This document shows, in pieces, positions 42,123 through 50,219 of a DNA stretch of 64,000 bases. The position numbers were made by a program, and so were the translations under genes. The notes under the pieces were generated by a model. It saw only the letters and a program-made list of their open reading frames with translations, was not told the origin of the DNA and ran no database searches. This DNA comes from Ignavibacteriales bacterium (lineage in GTDB: Bacteria; Bacteroidota; Ignavibacteria; Ignavibacteriales; Melioribacteraceae). Positions within the stretch are counted from its first letter, which is position 1. Each line of letters begins with the position of its first letter. The stretch is taken from the NCBI GenBank assembly GCA_020635275.1, contig JACKAA010000004.1:548079-612078 (forward strand). The letters are read 5' to 3'.

Positions 42123-44117
42123 ATGTCACCATTAAATAATCGTTTCCATAAAAATTTACCCAAATTCATATCTAATCTTAATAATATATTGTCTGTTAAA
42201 AGAGTTCCATCAAAGTTAATTTTTATTCTTATTGGATTACTTTCAACTATTTGGTTTTTAGTAAGAGTAATACCTAAACCCAGCAGAGCTTATTATCCAT
42301 GTATGAAAGCAGCATACCCATTTATGTCAGGTTTTATAACATATTTTTTAGGATTAACAACTACAATTTTTGCTTACAGAAAGTATAAAAGTAAATTAGC
42401 TGATGCAAAATACATAGCTGCGGGTTTATTTTTTCTTGCTGCTTTATTGGCCGGAATTTATACAACAACGACCAATTCAATTCCCGTATATGCAAATTCA
42501 AATTATTTACTTGGACCAAATAATCCAATTGGAGAAGCAAAGGGAATTTTTCCTGGACGAGTAGTTTGGGAATGGAATCCGGATGCAACAAATGAAAATT
42601 GCTCTAATGAATTTGGCGATGGCTGGTTCATGGACAAAAATACAAATATGAATATTATCGATTCAATGGTAACAAATGCAGTTCTAAAACTAACTGGTGA
42701 AAATACGATAAAAGATTCATGGGACAACTTATTTAAATACTTTAATAACAATCATGAAAAGGGTAATGTCAGCTACAAAGATGGAGAAAAGATATTTATT
42801 AGAGTGAACCAGGTAAGTGCAAGCAGTTCTACCTATAATAAAGATACCTATGAAATATTGGATCAAAAGCGGTATGGAATGGCAGAAACATCTCCTCAAG
42901 TTGTTCTAGCAATATTAAGGCAGCTTGTTAATGAATTTGGAATAAAAGAAGAAAATATTTCAGTCGGTGATCCCATGAAACATATGTATAAACATGTGTA
43001 TGAAATGTGGCATAATGAATTTCCAAATGTTATATATATTGACACTGATGCAAGATTAGGCAGAACCGCACCGGTAAAACCTATTCAACCGTCTATTTAT
43101 TATTCAGATCGTGGATCAATATTAAAGACAAACGGTACAACCGGAGATCCTTATTATTCTGATTATTTCCCAACTGTAATAACTCAAGCTAATTATATGA
43201 TTGTTATTCCTGCATTAAAAGCTCATGCAAGAGGTGGAGTGACTTTAAATGCAAAAATACATTTCGGTTCAAATTTATATGGTAATGCCGCTCATTTGCA
43301 TGGAGGATTAGTTGCACCAAATGAAGAAGATAACAATCCGATGCGGACTGGATATGGACTTTACAGAGTTCAAGTAGATTTAATGGGAAGTAAATATTTA
43401 GGCGGAAATACAGTTTTATTTTTAGTTGATGGTTTATGGGCAGGTTCTGAAGCAAATGATCCTCCACGAAAATTTCAGTCTGCTCCGTTTAATGGAGATT
43501 GGACTTCATCAATATTTATGTCACAAGACCAAGTTGCTATTGAATCAGTTTGCTTCGATTTTTTAAAAGCAGAATTTACTGCTGACCGCACTCCATTTTA
43601 TGGAGATTATCCTCAAATGCTGGGAGCAGATGATTATTTAAATCAAGCGGCTGACTCCACTTATTGGCCGGCAGATTTTAAATATGATCCGGAAAAAGAT
43701 GGAACAAGTATTGGAAGCCTTGGCGTTTGTGAACATTGGAATAATCCAATTGATAAGCAATACTCAAGAAATCTTAACACTGGAAATGGAATTGAACTTC
43801 TATTTCCTCAAAGTTACATAACTGATACCGAAGAGGATAAATCAAATATTCCTGAAAATACTATTTTATATCAGAATTACCCAAATCCGTTTAATCCGAC
43901 GACAACTATAAAATTTAGTGTTTCAAATACAGAGCATGCAACAATTAAAATTATTGATATATTAGGGGAAGTAGTATCAATTCCATTTGATAAAAAAATA
44001 AGTGCTGGAACATTCGAGATTAATTTTGACGGCAATAATTTGTCAAGCGGTATCTACTTTTGTCGACTGGAAACAAGCAGCATTACAAAAACGAAAAAGT
44101 TGATTTTATTAAAATAG
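42123..44117 (+). CDS. DUF362 domain protein with N-terminal membrane helices and T9SS sorting domain
   Basis: A 664-residue protein. About three hydrophobic helices lie at 33-50, 63-80 and 95-112. The large middle part (about 210-560) matches the DUF362 family: IFIRVNQVS, YFPTVITQANYMIVIPALKAHARGGVTLNAK, RVQVDLMGS and VLFLVDGLWAG. Residues from about 585 form a type A type IX sorting domain (YQNYPNPFNPTTTIKF, SSGIYFCRLE, KKLILLK). DUF362 proteins are of unknown function, sometimes linked to iron-sulfur proteins; no ferredoxin motif is seen here. Multiple N-terminal helices combined with a T9SS tail is odd. SD GGAG upstream. Confidence 0.83.
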   Translation: MSPLNNRFHKNLPKFISNLNNILSVKRVPSKLIFILIGLLSTIWFLVRVIPKPSRAYYPCMKAAYPFMSGFITYFLGLTTTIFAYRKYKSKLADAKYIAAGLFFLAALLAGIYTTTTNSIPVYANSNYLLGPNNPIGEAKGIFPGRVVWEWNPDATNENCSNEFGDGWFMDKNTNMNIIDSMVTNAVLKLTGENTIKDSWDNLFKYFNNNHEKGNVSYKDGEKIFIRVNQVSASSSTYNKDTYEILDQKRYGMAETSPQVVLAILRQLVNEFGIKEENISVGDPMKHMYKHVYEMWHNEFPNVIYIDTDARLGRTAPVKPIQPSIYYSDRGSILKTNGTTGDPYYSDYFPTVITQANYMIVIPALKAHARGGVTLNAKIHFGSNLYGNAAHLHGGLVAPNEEDNNPMRTGYGLYRVQVDLMGSKYLGGNTVLFLVDGLWAGSEANDPPRKFQSAPFNGDWTSSIFMSQDQVAIESVCFDFLKAEFTADRTPFYGDYPQMLGADDYLNQAADSTYWPADFKYDPEKDGTSIGSLGVCEHWNNPIDKQYSRNLNTGNGIELLFPQSYITDTEEDKSNIPENTILYQNYPNPFNPTTTIKFSVSNTEHATIKIIDILGEVVSIPFDKKISAGTFEINFDGNNLSSGIYFCRLETSSITKTKKLILLK

Positions 44118-44388
44118 TTTAAGTTGTGCTAACACTTGTCTTACTTTTCAATTTAAATTATAACTATTCTTTTAATACTTATTTTTATATGTATATTATT
44201 TTATAGTTTTATATAACATATTTGAATTTTAGAACATGACTATTTTTCAAAAATCAGTTATAAATAAATTTCTTACTAACCTCGATCAAAATGCTGTAAC
44301 TATAGTTTAAATTAAAACCATAATGTTTAATTAATTTCTAAAAATATTAAATTGATAAATAATATTTATTTAGCTTTCATGAAGATAA
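44118..44388. other. AT-rich spacer
   Basis: A 271-base gap with no supported gene, hairpin terminator or RNA. It separates the T9SS protein from the broken KAP gene and begins a stretch of loosely spaced accessory genes. Confidence 0.4.
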
Positions 44389-45800
44389 ATGGAATTTAAA
44401 TTTAAAAATATTGATATCCCGGAATCTAATCCATTTCTTAATGATAAACTCGAACGAAAAACAGAAATAGAAAATCTTTCATTACTTTTGACCAATATTT
44501 CTTCTTCAATTGTTTTATCAATAAACTCTTAATGGGGCACAGGAAAAACTACTTTTGTTAAAATGTTACATGCGAATCTGAAGAATCATGAGTGTAATTC
44601 AATATACTTTAGTGCTTGGGAAACAGATTTTGCAATTGATCCATTGCTTGCATTTCTTGGGGAAATGAACGATGAATTAGAGAGTTTATTTGGCAATAAC
44701 GAATCTAAGCACAAAGCATGGAAAAAAGCTAAAAAGGCTGGAAGCCATATTGTTAAAAAAGGAATTCCTGCAATATAAAAGTTGCTACTGCTGGCATAAT
44801 TGATTCAGAAAAAATCCTTGAAGAAGAATCTGCCAAACTAATGGAAAGTTTTTCAAAAGATCTAATAAATAATTATTTGAAAGAAAAAGACTCCATTATT
44901 GTATTTAAAGAGACTATTAAAAAAGTACTAACAAATAATGATGGAACCAAAAGTAAGCTTTTTATTTTTGTTGATGAACTTGACAGATGTCGACCAACTT
45001 ACTCAATTGAGTTACTTGAACGAATTAAGCACTTACTTGATATTGAAGGTCTTGTTTTTATATTAAGTTTGGATAAAGAACAACTTTCACATAGTGTAAA
45101 ATCGTTATATGGACATGAGTTTGAATCTAAAGGATACTTAAAAAGGTTTATTGATATTGAATATTCCTTAGTAAAACCAAATTTAGATGGTTTTATTAAT
45201 TATAATTACGATTGGTTTAGGTTTGAGAATTTTTTTGAAAAACGAAAAAAATATAGTGCTTTTAAAGAAGATAGAGATTACTTATTAGATGTACTTAAGT
45301 TTCTAGCTTCAAAATATGTTATGTCATTAAGAGATGTAGAACAATTATTTGTGCGCTTAAATCTTGTAATTCTTTCAACTCCTGAGAATGTATATATTTA
45401 TCCAATATTATTAGTTTTTTTACTTTTTTCTAGAGAATATTTTACAGAAGCGTATTCTAATTTTATTGTAAAAACGAATACACCTGAAAAATTAATCTCA
45501 TGTTTATATACATTAATTAGTGACGAAGAAAGAATAAAATCTAATGAATGTATTTGGATTGAAGGAATGCTTATTGGAGCAAAACGAACACACTATAATG
45601 ATTACCTTGGAGACTCAGTCAATGTACATAAGCAAACATTAGAAAATGAAAATTCAAATGAGTATGAAAAAAATTACGCAAGAAGAGTAATCGCAATTTC
45701 TGAAAGACCGATTGAATTTGGGAAGATGATTGATTTGAAAAGTTTAGTAGCAAGAATTGAAATTTTAAATAATTTTGAGTTAGATAAAGAAGTAAAATAA
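44389..45800 (+). pseudogene. KAP family P-loop NTPase, disrupted by a stop codon and a frameshift
   Basis: Reading from the ATG at 44389, the first 47 codons are in the same frame as a KAP-type Walker A, but a TAA at 44530-44532 sits inside it (INS-stop-WGTGKTTFV, where family members usually have a residue such as Glu before WGSGKT). The frame continues to a stop at 44776-44778. The protein then resumes in another frame from about 44778 to 45800 with Walker B and the KAP hallmark (FIFVDELDRCRPTYSIELLERIK). Two lesions make it a likely pseudogene. KAP NTPases are known from mobile elements and anti-phage defence. Alternatively two separate pieces could still be made, but the Walker A would lack its N-terminus. 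Confidence 0.8.
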
Positions 45801-45801
45801 C

Positions 45802-45839
45802 TAACAAATCTCCGAATTTTTTCTTTGGGCAATTTGTTA
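45802..45839 (+). other. Hairpin after the KAP pseudogene
   Basis: TAACAAAT (45802-45809) pairs exactly with ATTTGTTA (45832-45839). Inside, CCGAA (45812-45816) can pair with TTTGG (45824-45828). The position directly after the stop and the AAC...GTT ends recall integron attC sites, but the core sites do not match the consensus. It may instead be a terminator-like structure. Confidence 0.4.
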
Positions 45840-45893
45840 TTTGACCGTTAAATGCGATTAAATATTATTTAATTTAAAAAATGGAAAATATTT

Positions 45894-46565
45894 TTGGATC
45901 GTTCAAAATTATATGATTATTCAGATGGAAGTAGATTTAAAAATAAATCTGCTAAAGAAATATTTACAGAAATTGCTGTAAATAATGTATGGCAAGAGGA
46001 AGAATCTGTTTCTGGTTTTGGTTCCGCTTTAGATCAAACAAAGACAATTATTAGTGAAATACCAAAAGTAATTAATAAACTAAATATTAAAACTATTTTT
46101 GACATTCCATGTGGTGATTTCAATTGGTTTAAAGAAATTGATCTTTCTAATAACATCTATATAGGTGGTGATATAGTTCAAGAAATTGTTCATCAAAATA
46201 ATCAAAAATATAAAAGTGATAATATTAGTTTTGTTGATTTCAATTTAATTGAAGATATTCCAAATAAAACTGACTTAATATTTTGCCGGGATTGCTTGGT
46301 TCATTTTTCAACTAAAGATATTTTGAAAGCCTTATCAAATGTAAAAGCAAGTAAATCAAAATATTTGATGATGACTACATTTAATCAGGAAGAAAAATAT
46401 AACGACATTATAACAGGAGGTTGGCGTACAATCAACTTTGAAAAATCTCCATTCAATTTGCCAGAACCAATTATGATTGTAAATGAAAATTGTACAGAAA
46501 AAAATGGTGCTTTTAGTGATAAATCATTAGGTGTATGGAGAATAAAGGATTTAGTTGTAAAATGA
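45894..46565 (+). CDS. Class I SAM-dependent methyltransferase
   Basis: A protein of 223 residues from a TTG at 45894. Motif I is TIFDIPCGDFNWFKEID, with the conserved upstream ESVSGFGSALDQTKTII, IYIGGDIVQEIV (acidic residue for the ribose), LIFCRDCLVHFS and MMTTFNQEEKY. This type of methyltransferase often occurs in surface-sugar or accessory clusters. Substrate unknown. An ATG at 45881 precedes it but is in another frame, so the TTG or a small N-terminal lesion must be considered. Neighbours are unrelated single genes. Confidence 0.8.
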   Translation: MDRSKLYDYSDGSRFKNKSAKEIFTEIAVNNVWQEEESVSGFGSALDQTKTIISEIPKVINKLNIKTIFDIPCGDFNWFKEIDLSNNIYIGGDIVQEIVHQNNQKYKSDNISFVDFNLIEDIPNKTDLIFCRDCLVHFSTKDILKALSNVKASKSKYLMMTTFNQEEKYNDIITGGWRTINFEKSPFNLPEPIMIVNENCTEKNGAFSDKSLGVWRIKDLVVK

Positions 46566-46634
46566 ATAATTTTGTTATCTTAAATATTTAATATGATAAG
46601 TTGGATAGAAATCATACTTAGGCAACAAAAATAT

Positions 46635-46658
46635 AAGTAATCACAAAAATTACTTTTT
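46635..46658 (+). terminator. Possible intrinsic terminator after methyltransferase
   Basis: Seven-base-pair stem AAGTAAT (46635-46641) and ATTACTT (46649-46655) with loop CACAAAA, continuing into TTT. It lies 70 bases after the methyltransferase stop and just before the CPBP gene start. The stem is AT-rich, so strength is uncertain. Confidence 0.4.
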
Positions 46659-46678
46659 CAAAATACGATTGGATAACA

Positions 46679-47458
46679 ATGAAATTCATCAATTCTTTTT
46701 TTCAAATAAACAAAACTAAAGTTCCTTCTCAACCCATTTTTATCCTAACAATCTTAATTTGGATGTCTGTGATAATTTCGCAACTTGGAAGTCTTTATTA
46801 TAGCACTTCAATAAGTGGACAAAGTTTTCAATCAGTTGTTTTTCAAAGTATTATATATTTAAGTCTGGTTACGTTACCTCTTATAGTATTAGGGATTTGG
46901 TTAGGCAGAAAGATTGATCTTGGAGCACCTTTATTATCTGCAATTTTATTAAAACAATCGGGAACACTGAAAATATTTATGAGACATGCAAAATTGTCCA
47001 TTTTGTCAGGATTATTTTTAGGAAGTGTAATGCTAATTATTAGATTTATTGCAAAACCATATTTACCTCAAGAGCTTCCCGATTATGGTTTTAGAGGTGT
47101 CTTAGGTGGAACTCTGGTTTCTATTGGAGCAGCAATAGGTGAGGAGGTATGGTTTAGATTAGGTGTATTAACAATTATATTATGGATAGTCAAACGTATT
47201 TTTAAGAAGTCTAGTCTTCAATCATCAGTTGTGTGGGTAACAATTACAATTGTCGCATTATTATTTGGTGTTGCTCATTTACCGCAATTAAATTCTTATG
47301 GAGCCACAACCACATTTACCGTTTGGGGTACTATTTTAGGGAATTGTATTGTAGGAATATTTTATGGATGGTGTTATTGGCGTTTAAGTCTTGTCGCAGC
47401 AATTATGGCCCATTTTTCGCTTGATCTTGTTTTACATGTCATACCTTCATTATTTTAG
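46679..47458 (+). CDS. CPBP family intramembrane glutamic protease
   Basis: A 259-residue membrane protein with about eight hydrophobic helices. The catalytic motifs of the CPBP/Rce1 family are visible: EEVWFR (GAAIGEEVWFRLG), FGVAHLPQ (F-x3-H) and a third His in MAHFSLDLVLH. Members cleave near CaaX-like or signal regions in bacteria; some modify bacteriocin-related peptides. The gene is a single unit with its own spacer, in the accessory-looking stretch. No bacteriocin gene is next to it. Confidence 0.87.
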   Translation: MKFINSFFQINKTKVPSQPIFILTILIWMSVIISQLGSLYYSTSISGQSFQSVVFQSIIYLSLVTLPLIVLGIWLGRKIDLGAPLLSAILLKQSGTLKIFMRHAKLSILSGLFLGSVMLIIRFIAKPYLPQELPDYGFRGVLGGTLVSIGAAIGEEVWFRLGVLTIILWIVKRIFKKSSLQSSVVWVTITIVALLFGVAHLPQLNSYGATTTFTVWGTILGNCIVGIFYGWCYWRLSLVAAIMAHFSLDLVLHVIPSLF

Positions 47459-47606
47459 TAATACATATGTACATATAATGTTGCATAACAAGTTTTTCCG
47501 TTTGAAGTTGAAAATAAAAACAATTCTTATTAATTGATTTAACAAGCAAACAGTTAATAAAAATATAGATAATAAACATATTACTAAATTAAAGTATAAA
47601 GAATTA

Positions 47607-48068
47607 ATGGATACAATTAAACGAAACTCAATATTTTTTCAAATAATCATTATTCTTATTGGTTTAATGGCGCTTTACATATTAATTCGATTTCCTTTAA
47701 CTGAGGGAAGAGCCGCAAATTTAGACTTGTTAAGTATCTACTTAGATCCGTTCATTTTGTATGGATATGCAGCATCAATCGCTTTTTTTGTAACACTGTT
47801 CAATGTATACAAATTACTTGGAAATTATGGAAATAATAAATTGCTTTCTTTACACTCAATCAAGAATTTAAAAATTATAAAGTTTTGTGCCATTATATTA
47901 AGTATTTTAATTTTGTTGGCAGCACTATACATAAGATTATTCCATCATAAAGAAGATGATCCTGCTGGTTTTCTTGCTATTAGTATTCTAACAACTTTAA
48001 TTTCTATCTTAGTAGCAACTGCAGCGGCGAAATTCCAAAAACACTTGCAAAGTGCCATAGACCAATAA
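47607..48068 (+). CDS. Four-helix membrane protein, probably DUF2975-like
   Basis: A 153-residue membrane protein with four hydrophobic helices (about 10-28, 48-66, 88-108 and 122-142). The pattern, with LFHHKEDDPAGFLAISILTTLISILVATAAAKFQ in the last helices, is like the DUF2975 family by recollection; not verified. Function unknown. Stands alone with 148 bases upstream and 77 downstream of non-coding AT-rich DNA. Confidence 0.7.
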   Translation: MDTIKRNSIFFQIIIILIGLMALYILIRFPLTEGRAANLDLLSIYLDPFILYGYAASIAFFVTLFNVYKLLGNYGNNKLLSLHSIKNLKIIKFCAIILSILILLAALYIRLFHHKEDDPAGFLAISILTTLISILVATAAAKFQKHLQSAIDQ

Positions 48069-48145
48069 TATATGAACAAATTAAAATTTTATAGATTTAT
48101 TTAAATCTAAAATGATATAATTATTAGATTGGTTGATAGCGAGAT

Positions 48146-48592
48146 ATGGGAAATAAATATTTGCAAATATTGAAAAACGAATTTACATTTTATCGTTTTA
48201 ATGTTAATGAATCAATTCCGGATAAAGTTTACAATAGTAAATATTTTTGGATTGGAAAAACAAATGAAGAATTATCAATTGTTTGTGAATCAAATATTTT
48301 AATAGATAATGTCCAAAGTAATAGTAATTGGTCAATAATTAAAATATTTGGTAAACTTAATTTTTCATTAGTTGGAATTCTTGCAGAAATATCAAATGCT
48401 TTAAAAAATGCTGAAATAAGTATTATTGCTTTGTCTACATATGATACTGATTACTTTATGTTAAAAAAAGATAAACTAAAAGAAGCCAAAATTGCACTGG
48501 AAAATATTGGATACAAATTTAAAAAACAACCTAACTTACAAAACTTAAAGAGTTGCCTTTTGACAGTTTGTCTACAGTTCTGGATCAACTGA
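48146..48592 (+). CDS. ACT domain-containing protein
   Basis: A 148-residue protein resembling small stand-alone ACT proteins of the CASTOR/ACT_7 type. Seen: an N-terminal YRFNVNESIPDKVYNSKYFWIGKT, SIVCESNILIDNVQSNSNWSIIKIFGKLNFSLVGILAEISNAL and STYDTDYFMLKKDKLKEAKIALENIGYKF. ACT domains bind amino acids, but this role is untested for the family. The last 22 residues (PNLQNLKSC...) do not resemble the family, so the end may have been altered. No adjacent pathway genes. Confidence 0.8.
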   Translation: MGNKYLQILKNEFTFYRFNVNESIPDKVYNSKYFWIGKTNEELSIVCESNILIDNVQSNSNWSIIKIFGKLNFSLVGILAEISNALKNAEISIIALSTYDTDYFMLKKDKLKEAKIALENIGYKFKKQPNLQNLKSCLLTVCLQFWIN

Positions 48593-48695
48593 ATTATTTA
48601 CGCAAAAGTAATTAATTAAAAATATTTGTGCTAATTAACCAAATATGATTGTGGATAAATTATTTGCCTATCCGTTATTTGTTAAAAATATTTAT

Positions 48696-48713
48696 AATTA
48701 CAGTATTGTAATT
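48696..48713. promoter_or_regulatory. Palindrome upstream of VOC gene
   Basis: AATTACA (48696-48702) and TGTAATT (48707-48713) are perfect inverted repeats around GTAT, 25 bases before the ATG at 48739. It could be a repressor operator or a chance AT-rich palindrome. Confidence 0.3.
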
Positions 48714-48738
48714 GATAAATTACTGAAAGGGAAGTTAT

Positions 48739-48846
48739 ATGAAAAAAGTTATATTAATTACAGTTTAATCAATATTGATTTTAAGTTTTTGTTCAAGAAA
48801 TAAAGTTGAAAATAATAACTTTACAATTACTCAGAAAGGAACAAAA
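48739..48846 (+). pseudogene. Broken lipoprotein signal peptide of the VOC gene
   Basis: In the VOC frame, codons 1-9 from the ATG at 48739 read MKKVILITV, codon 10 is TAA, then SILILSFCSRNKVENNN follows. Together they form a signal peptide and lipobox (SFCS). AAAGGGAAG lies upstream of the ATG. The single stop is the only lesion seen. Confidence 0.65.
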
Positions 48847-49236
48847 ATGAATGATAAATTACCAAAAGTTACCGGAATAGGAGGAATATTCTTTTATTCT
48901 GAAAATCCAAAGACTACCAAGGAATGGTATACCAAAAATTTGGGAATTGAAATAAATGATTGGGGCTCAGCCAGTTTTGAATCCAGAAACATTGACAATC
49001 CGGATGAAATAAATTCACTTCAATGGAAACCGTTCAAAAAGGGAGATGAATACTTTAAACCTTCACAAAAAGAATTTATGATTAATTATATTGTTCAGAA
49101 TCTTAAAGAACTTTTAGAAAAACTAGAGCAAAATGGCGTTACAATTCTTGATAGCATTGCTTTTTACGATTTTGGGAAATTTGTACATATTATGGATGCT
49201 GAAGGAAACAAGATCGAATTGTGTGAACCTAAGTAA
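48847..49236 (+). CDS. VOC family (glyoxalase/bleomycin resistance-like) protein
   Basis: A protein of 129 residues from the ATG at 48847 (MNDKLPKVTGIGGIFFYS), with AAAGGA seven bases upstream. Seen: the VOC fold pattern GGIFFYSENPKTTKEWYTKNLGI, SLQWKPF, LLEKLEQNGVTILDS and FVHIMDAEGNKIELCEP, typical of the family. In the same frame, an ATG at 48739 begins a lipoprotein-like leader (MKKVILITV-stop-SILILSFCSRN) broken by a TAA at 48766-48768. So the ancestral gene was probably exported, and translation now must use the internal start. Enzymatic substrate unknown. Confidence 0.85.
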   Translation: MNDKLPKVTGIGGIFFYSENPKTTKEWYTKNLGIEINDWGSASFESRNIDNPDEINSLQWKPFKKGDEYFKPSQKEFMINYIVQNLKELLEKLEQNGVTILDSIAFYDFGKFVHIMDAEGNKIELCEPK

Positions 49237-49466
49237 TTTTTTGAAATCTAAAATAAAGTATGTAAATGCTAATTTTCTAAGGAACCCTTTTGCCAAATAA
49301 AATACATTTAATATTTGCAGACTTCCTACTAAAAAGAAGGATATTAATCTATTGAATCATGCCTACTTTATCAGTAACATTGTATAAAATAAAATTACAA
49401 TTAGAAAAGTGTATTTGACTTTTTAAGAAAAAAAATCAATAAAATTGATTAAAAAAAAGGATAAAA

Positions 49467-49826
49467 ATGAAAGTTACTTCTGAACACAATGAGCGTATTG
49501 CAAAAATGACACTCGCTTCAGTATTCCCTCATTATATTACAAAGATTGAAAAGAAAGGACGGACAATTGAAGAATTGTTTAAAGTGATAGAATGGTTGAC
49601 TGGTTATGATAAAATAAAAGTTCAGAAATTTATTGATCAAAAAGTAACTTTTGAACTTTTTTTTCAAAAAGCAAAATTAAATCCTAATGCCAACCTAATT
49701 AAAGGTGTTATATGCGGATACAGAATTGAAGAAATAGAAAATCCATTAACTAAACAAGTTAGGTTTTTGGATAAATTGGTAGATGAATTGGCCAAAGGCA
49801 AAAAAATGGAAAAAATTCTACGTTAA
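49467..49826 (+). CDS. DUF2200 family protein
   Basis: A 119-residue soluble protein. It matches the DUF2200 pattern as I recall it: HNERIAKMTLASVFPHYITKIEKKGRT, ELFKVIEWLTGYD, VTFELFFQKAKLNPNANLIKGVICGYRIEEIENPLT and VDELAKGKKMEKILR. Function unknown; small helical DUF with wide horizontal distribution. The SD AAAAGGA lies upstream of the ATG. Preceded by 230 bases and followed by 275 bases of non-coding DNA before the tRNA. Confidence 0.87.
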   Translation: MKVTSEHNERIAKMTLASVFPHYITKIEKKGRTIEELFKVIEWLTGYDKIKVQKFIDQKVTFELFFQKAKLNPNANLIKGVICGYRIEEIENPLTKQVRFLDKLVDELAKGKKMEKILR

Positions 49827-49902
49827 GAAAAATAATAACAAAGTCTTCTAAAAAATTATACGAAAGTTTACAGTTAAAATTTTTCTTAAAGATGAAATTA
49901 AG

Positions 49903-49922
49903 GTAATTTTAAATTACTTTTT
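49903..49922 (+). terminator. Possible terminator after DUF2200 gene
   Basis: GTAATTT (49903-49909) and AAATTAC (49911-49917) form an AT-rich stem with a minimal loop, followed by TTTTT (49918-49922). It lies 77 bases after the DUF2200 stop. Weak by inspection. Confidence 0.3.
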
Positions 49923-50101
49923 GTATATAATAAAATACATTTTAAAGATATAAGAATTATTTTCTATATAATGAAAATGATGAGATAATTTAGAAAATGT
50001 ATTGTTGCTAAAAATAAAAAAAGATAACAAAACTATTTAGAATTAAGTAAATTTGGATTTGAAATAGATAAAAAAAATTATTTTTAGGCTAAAAAGCCAA
50101 T

Positions 50102-50175
50102 CGGAACGTGGCGCAGTCCGGTAGCGTACTTGACTGGGGGTCAAGTGGTCGCGGGTTCAAATCCCGCCGTTCCGA
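50102..50175 (+). tRNA. tRNA-Pro (anticodon GGG)
   Basis: A full cloverleaf can be drawn: acceptor CGGAACG pairing with CGTTCCG and discriminator A; D arm with GCGC and AGTCCGGTA; anticodon arm CTTGA-CTGGGGG-TCAAG, giving anticodon GGG (reads CCC, Pro); variable TGGTC; T arm GCGGG-TTCAAAT-CCCGC. The CCA end is not encoded. Located between the accessory stretch and purF. Confidence 0.95.
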
Positions 50176-50219
50176 CGAGTATACATATCTTTTTCTAATC
50201 AAAAAACCAGAGATAAATA

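Noticed and set aside
44530..44532. TAA in the KAP Walker A as a recoded codon
   Set aside because: No known recoding uses TAA in bacteria of this kind, and the gene has a second lesion downstream, so decay is simpler.
44118..50101. Integron gene-cassette array
   Set aside because: One hairpin resembles attC, but core-site consensus fails, other genes lack similar hairpins, and no integrase is present in the window.
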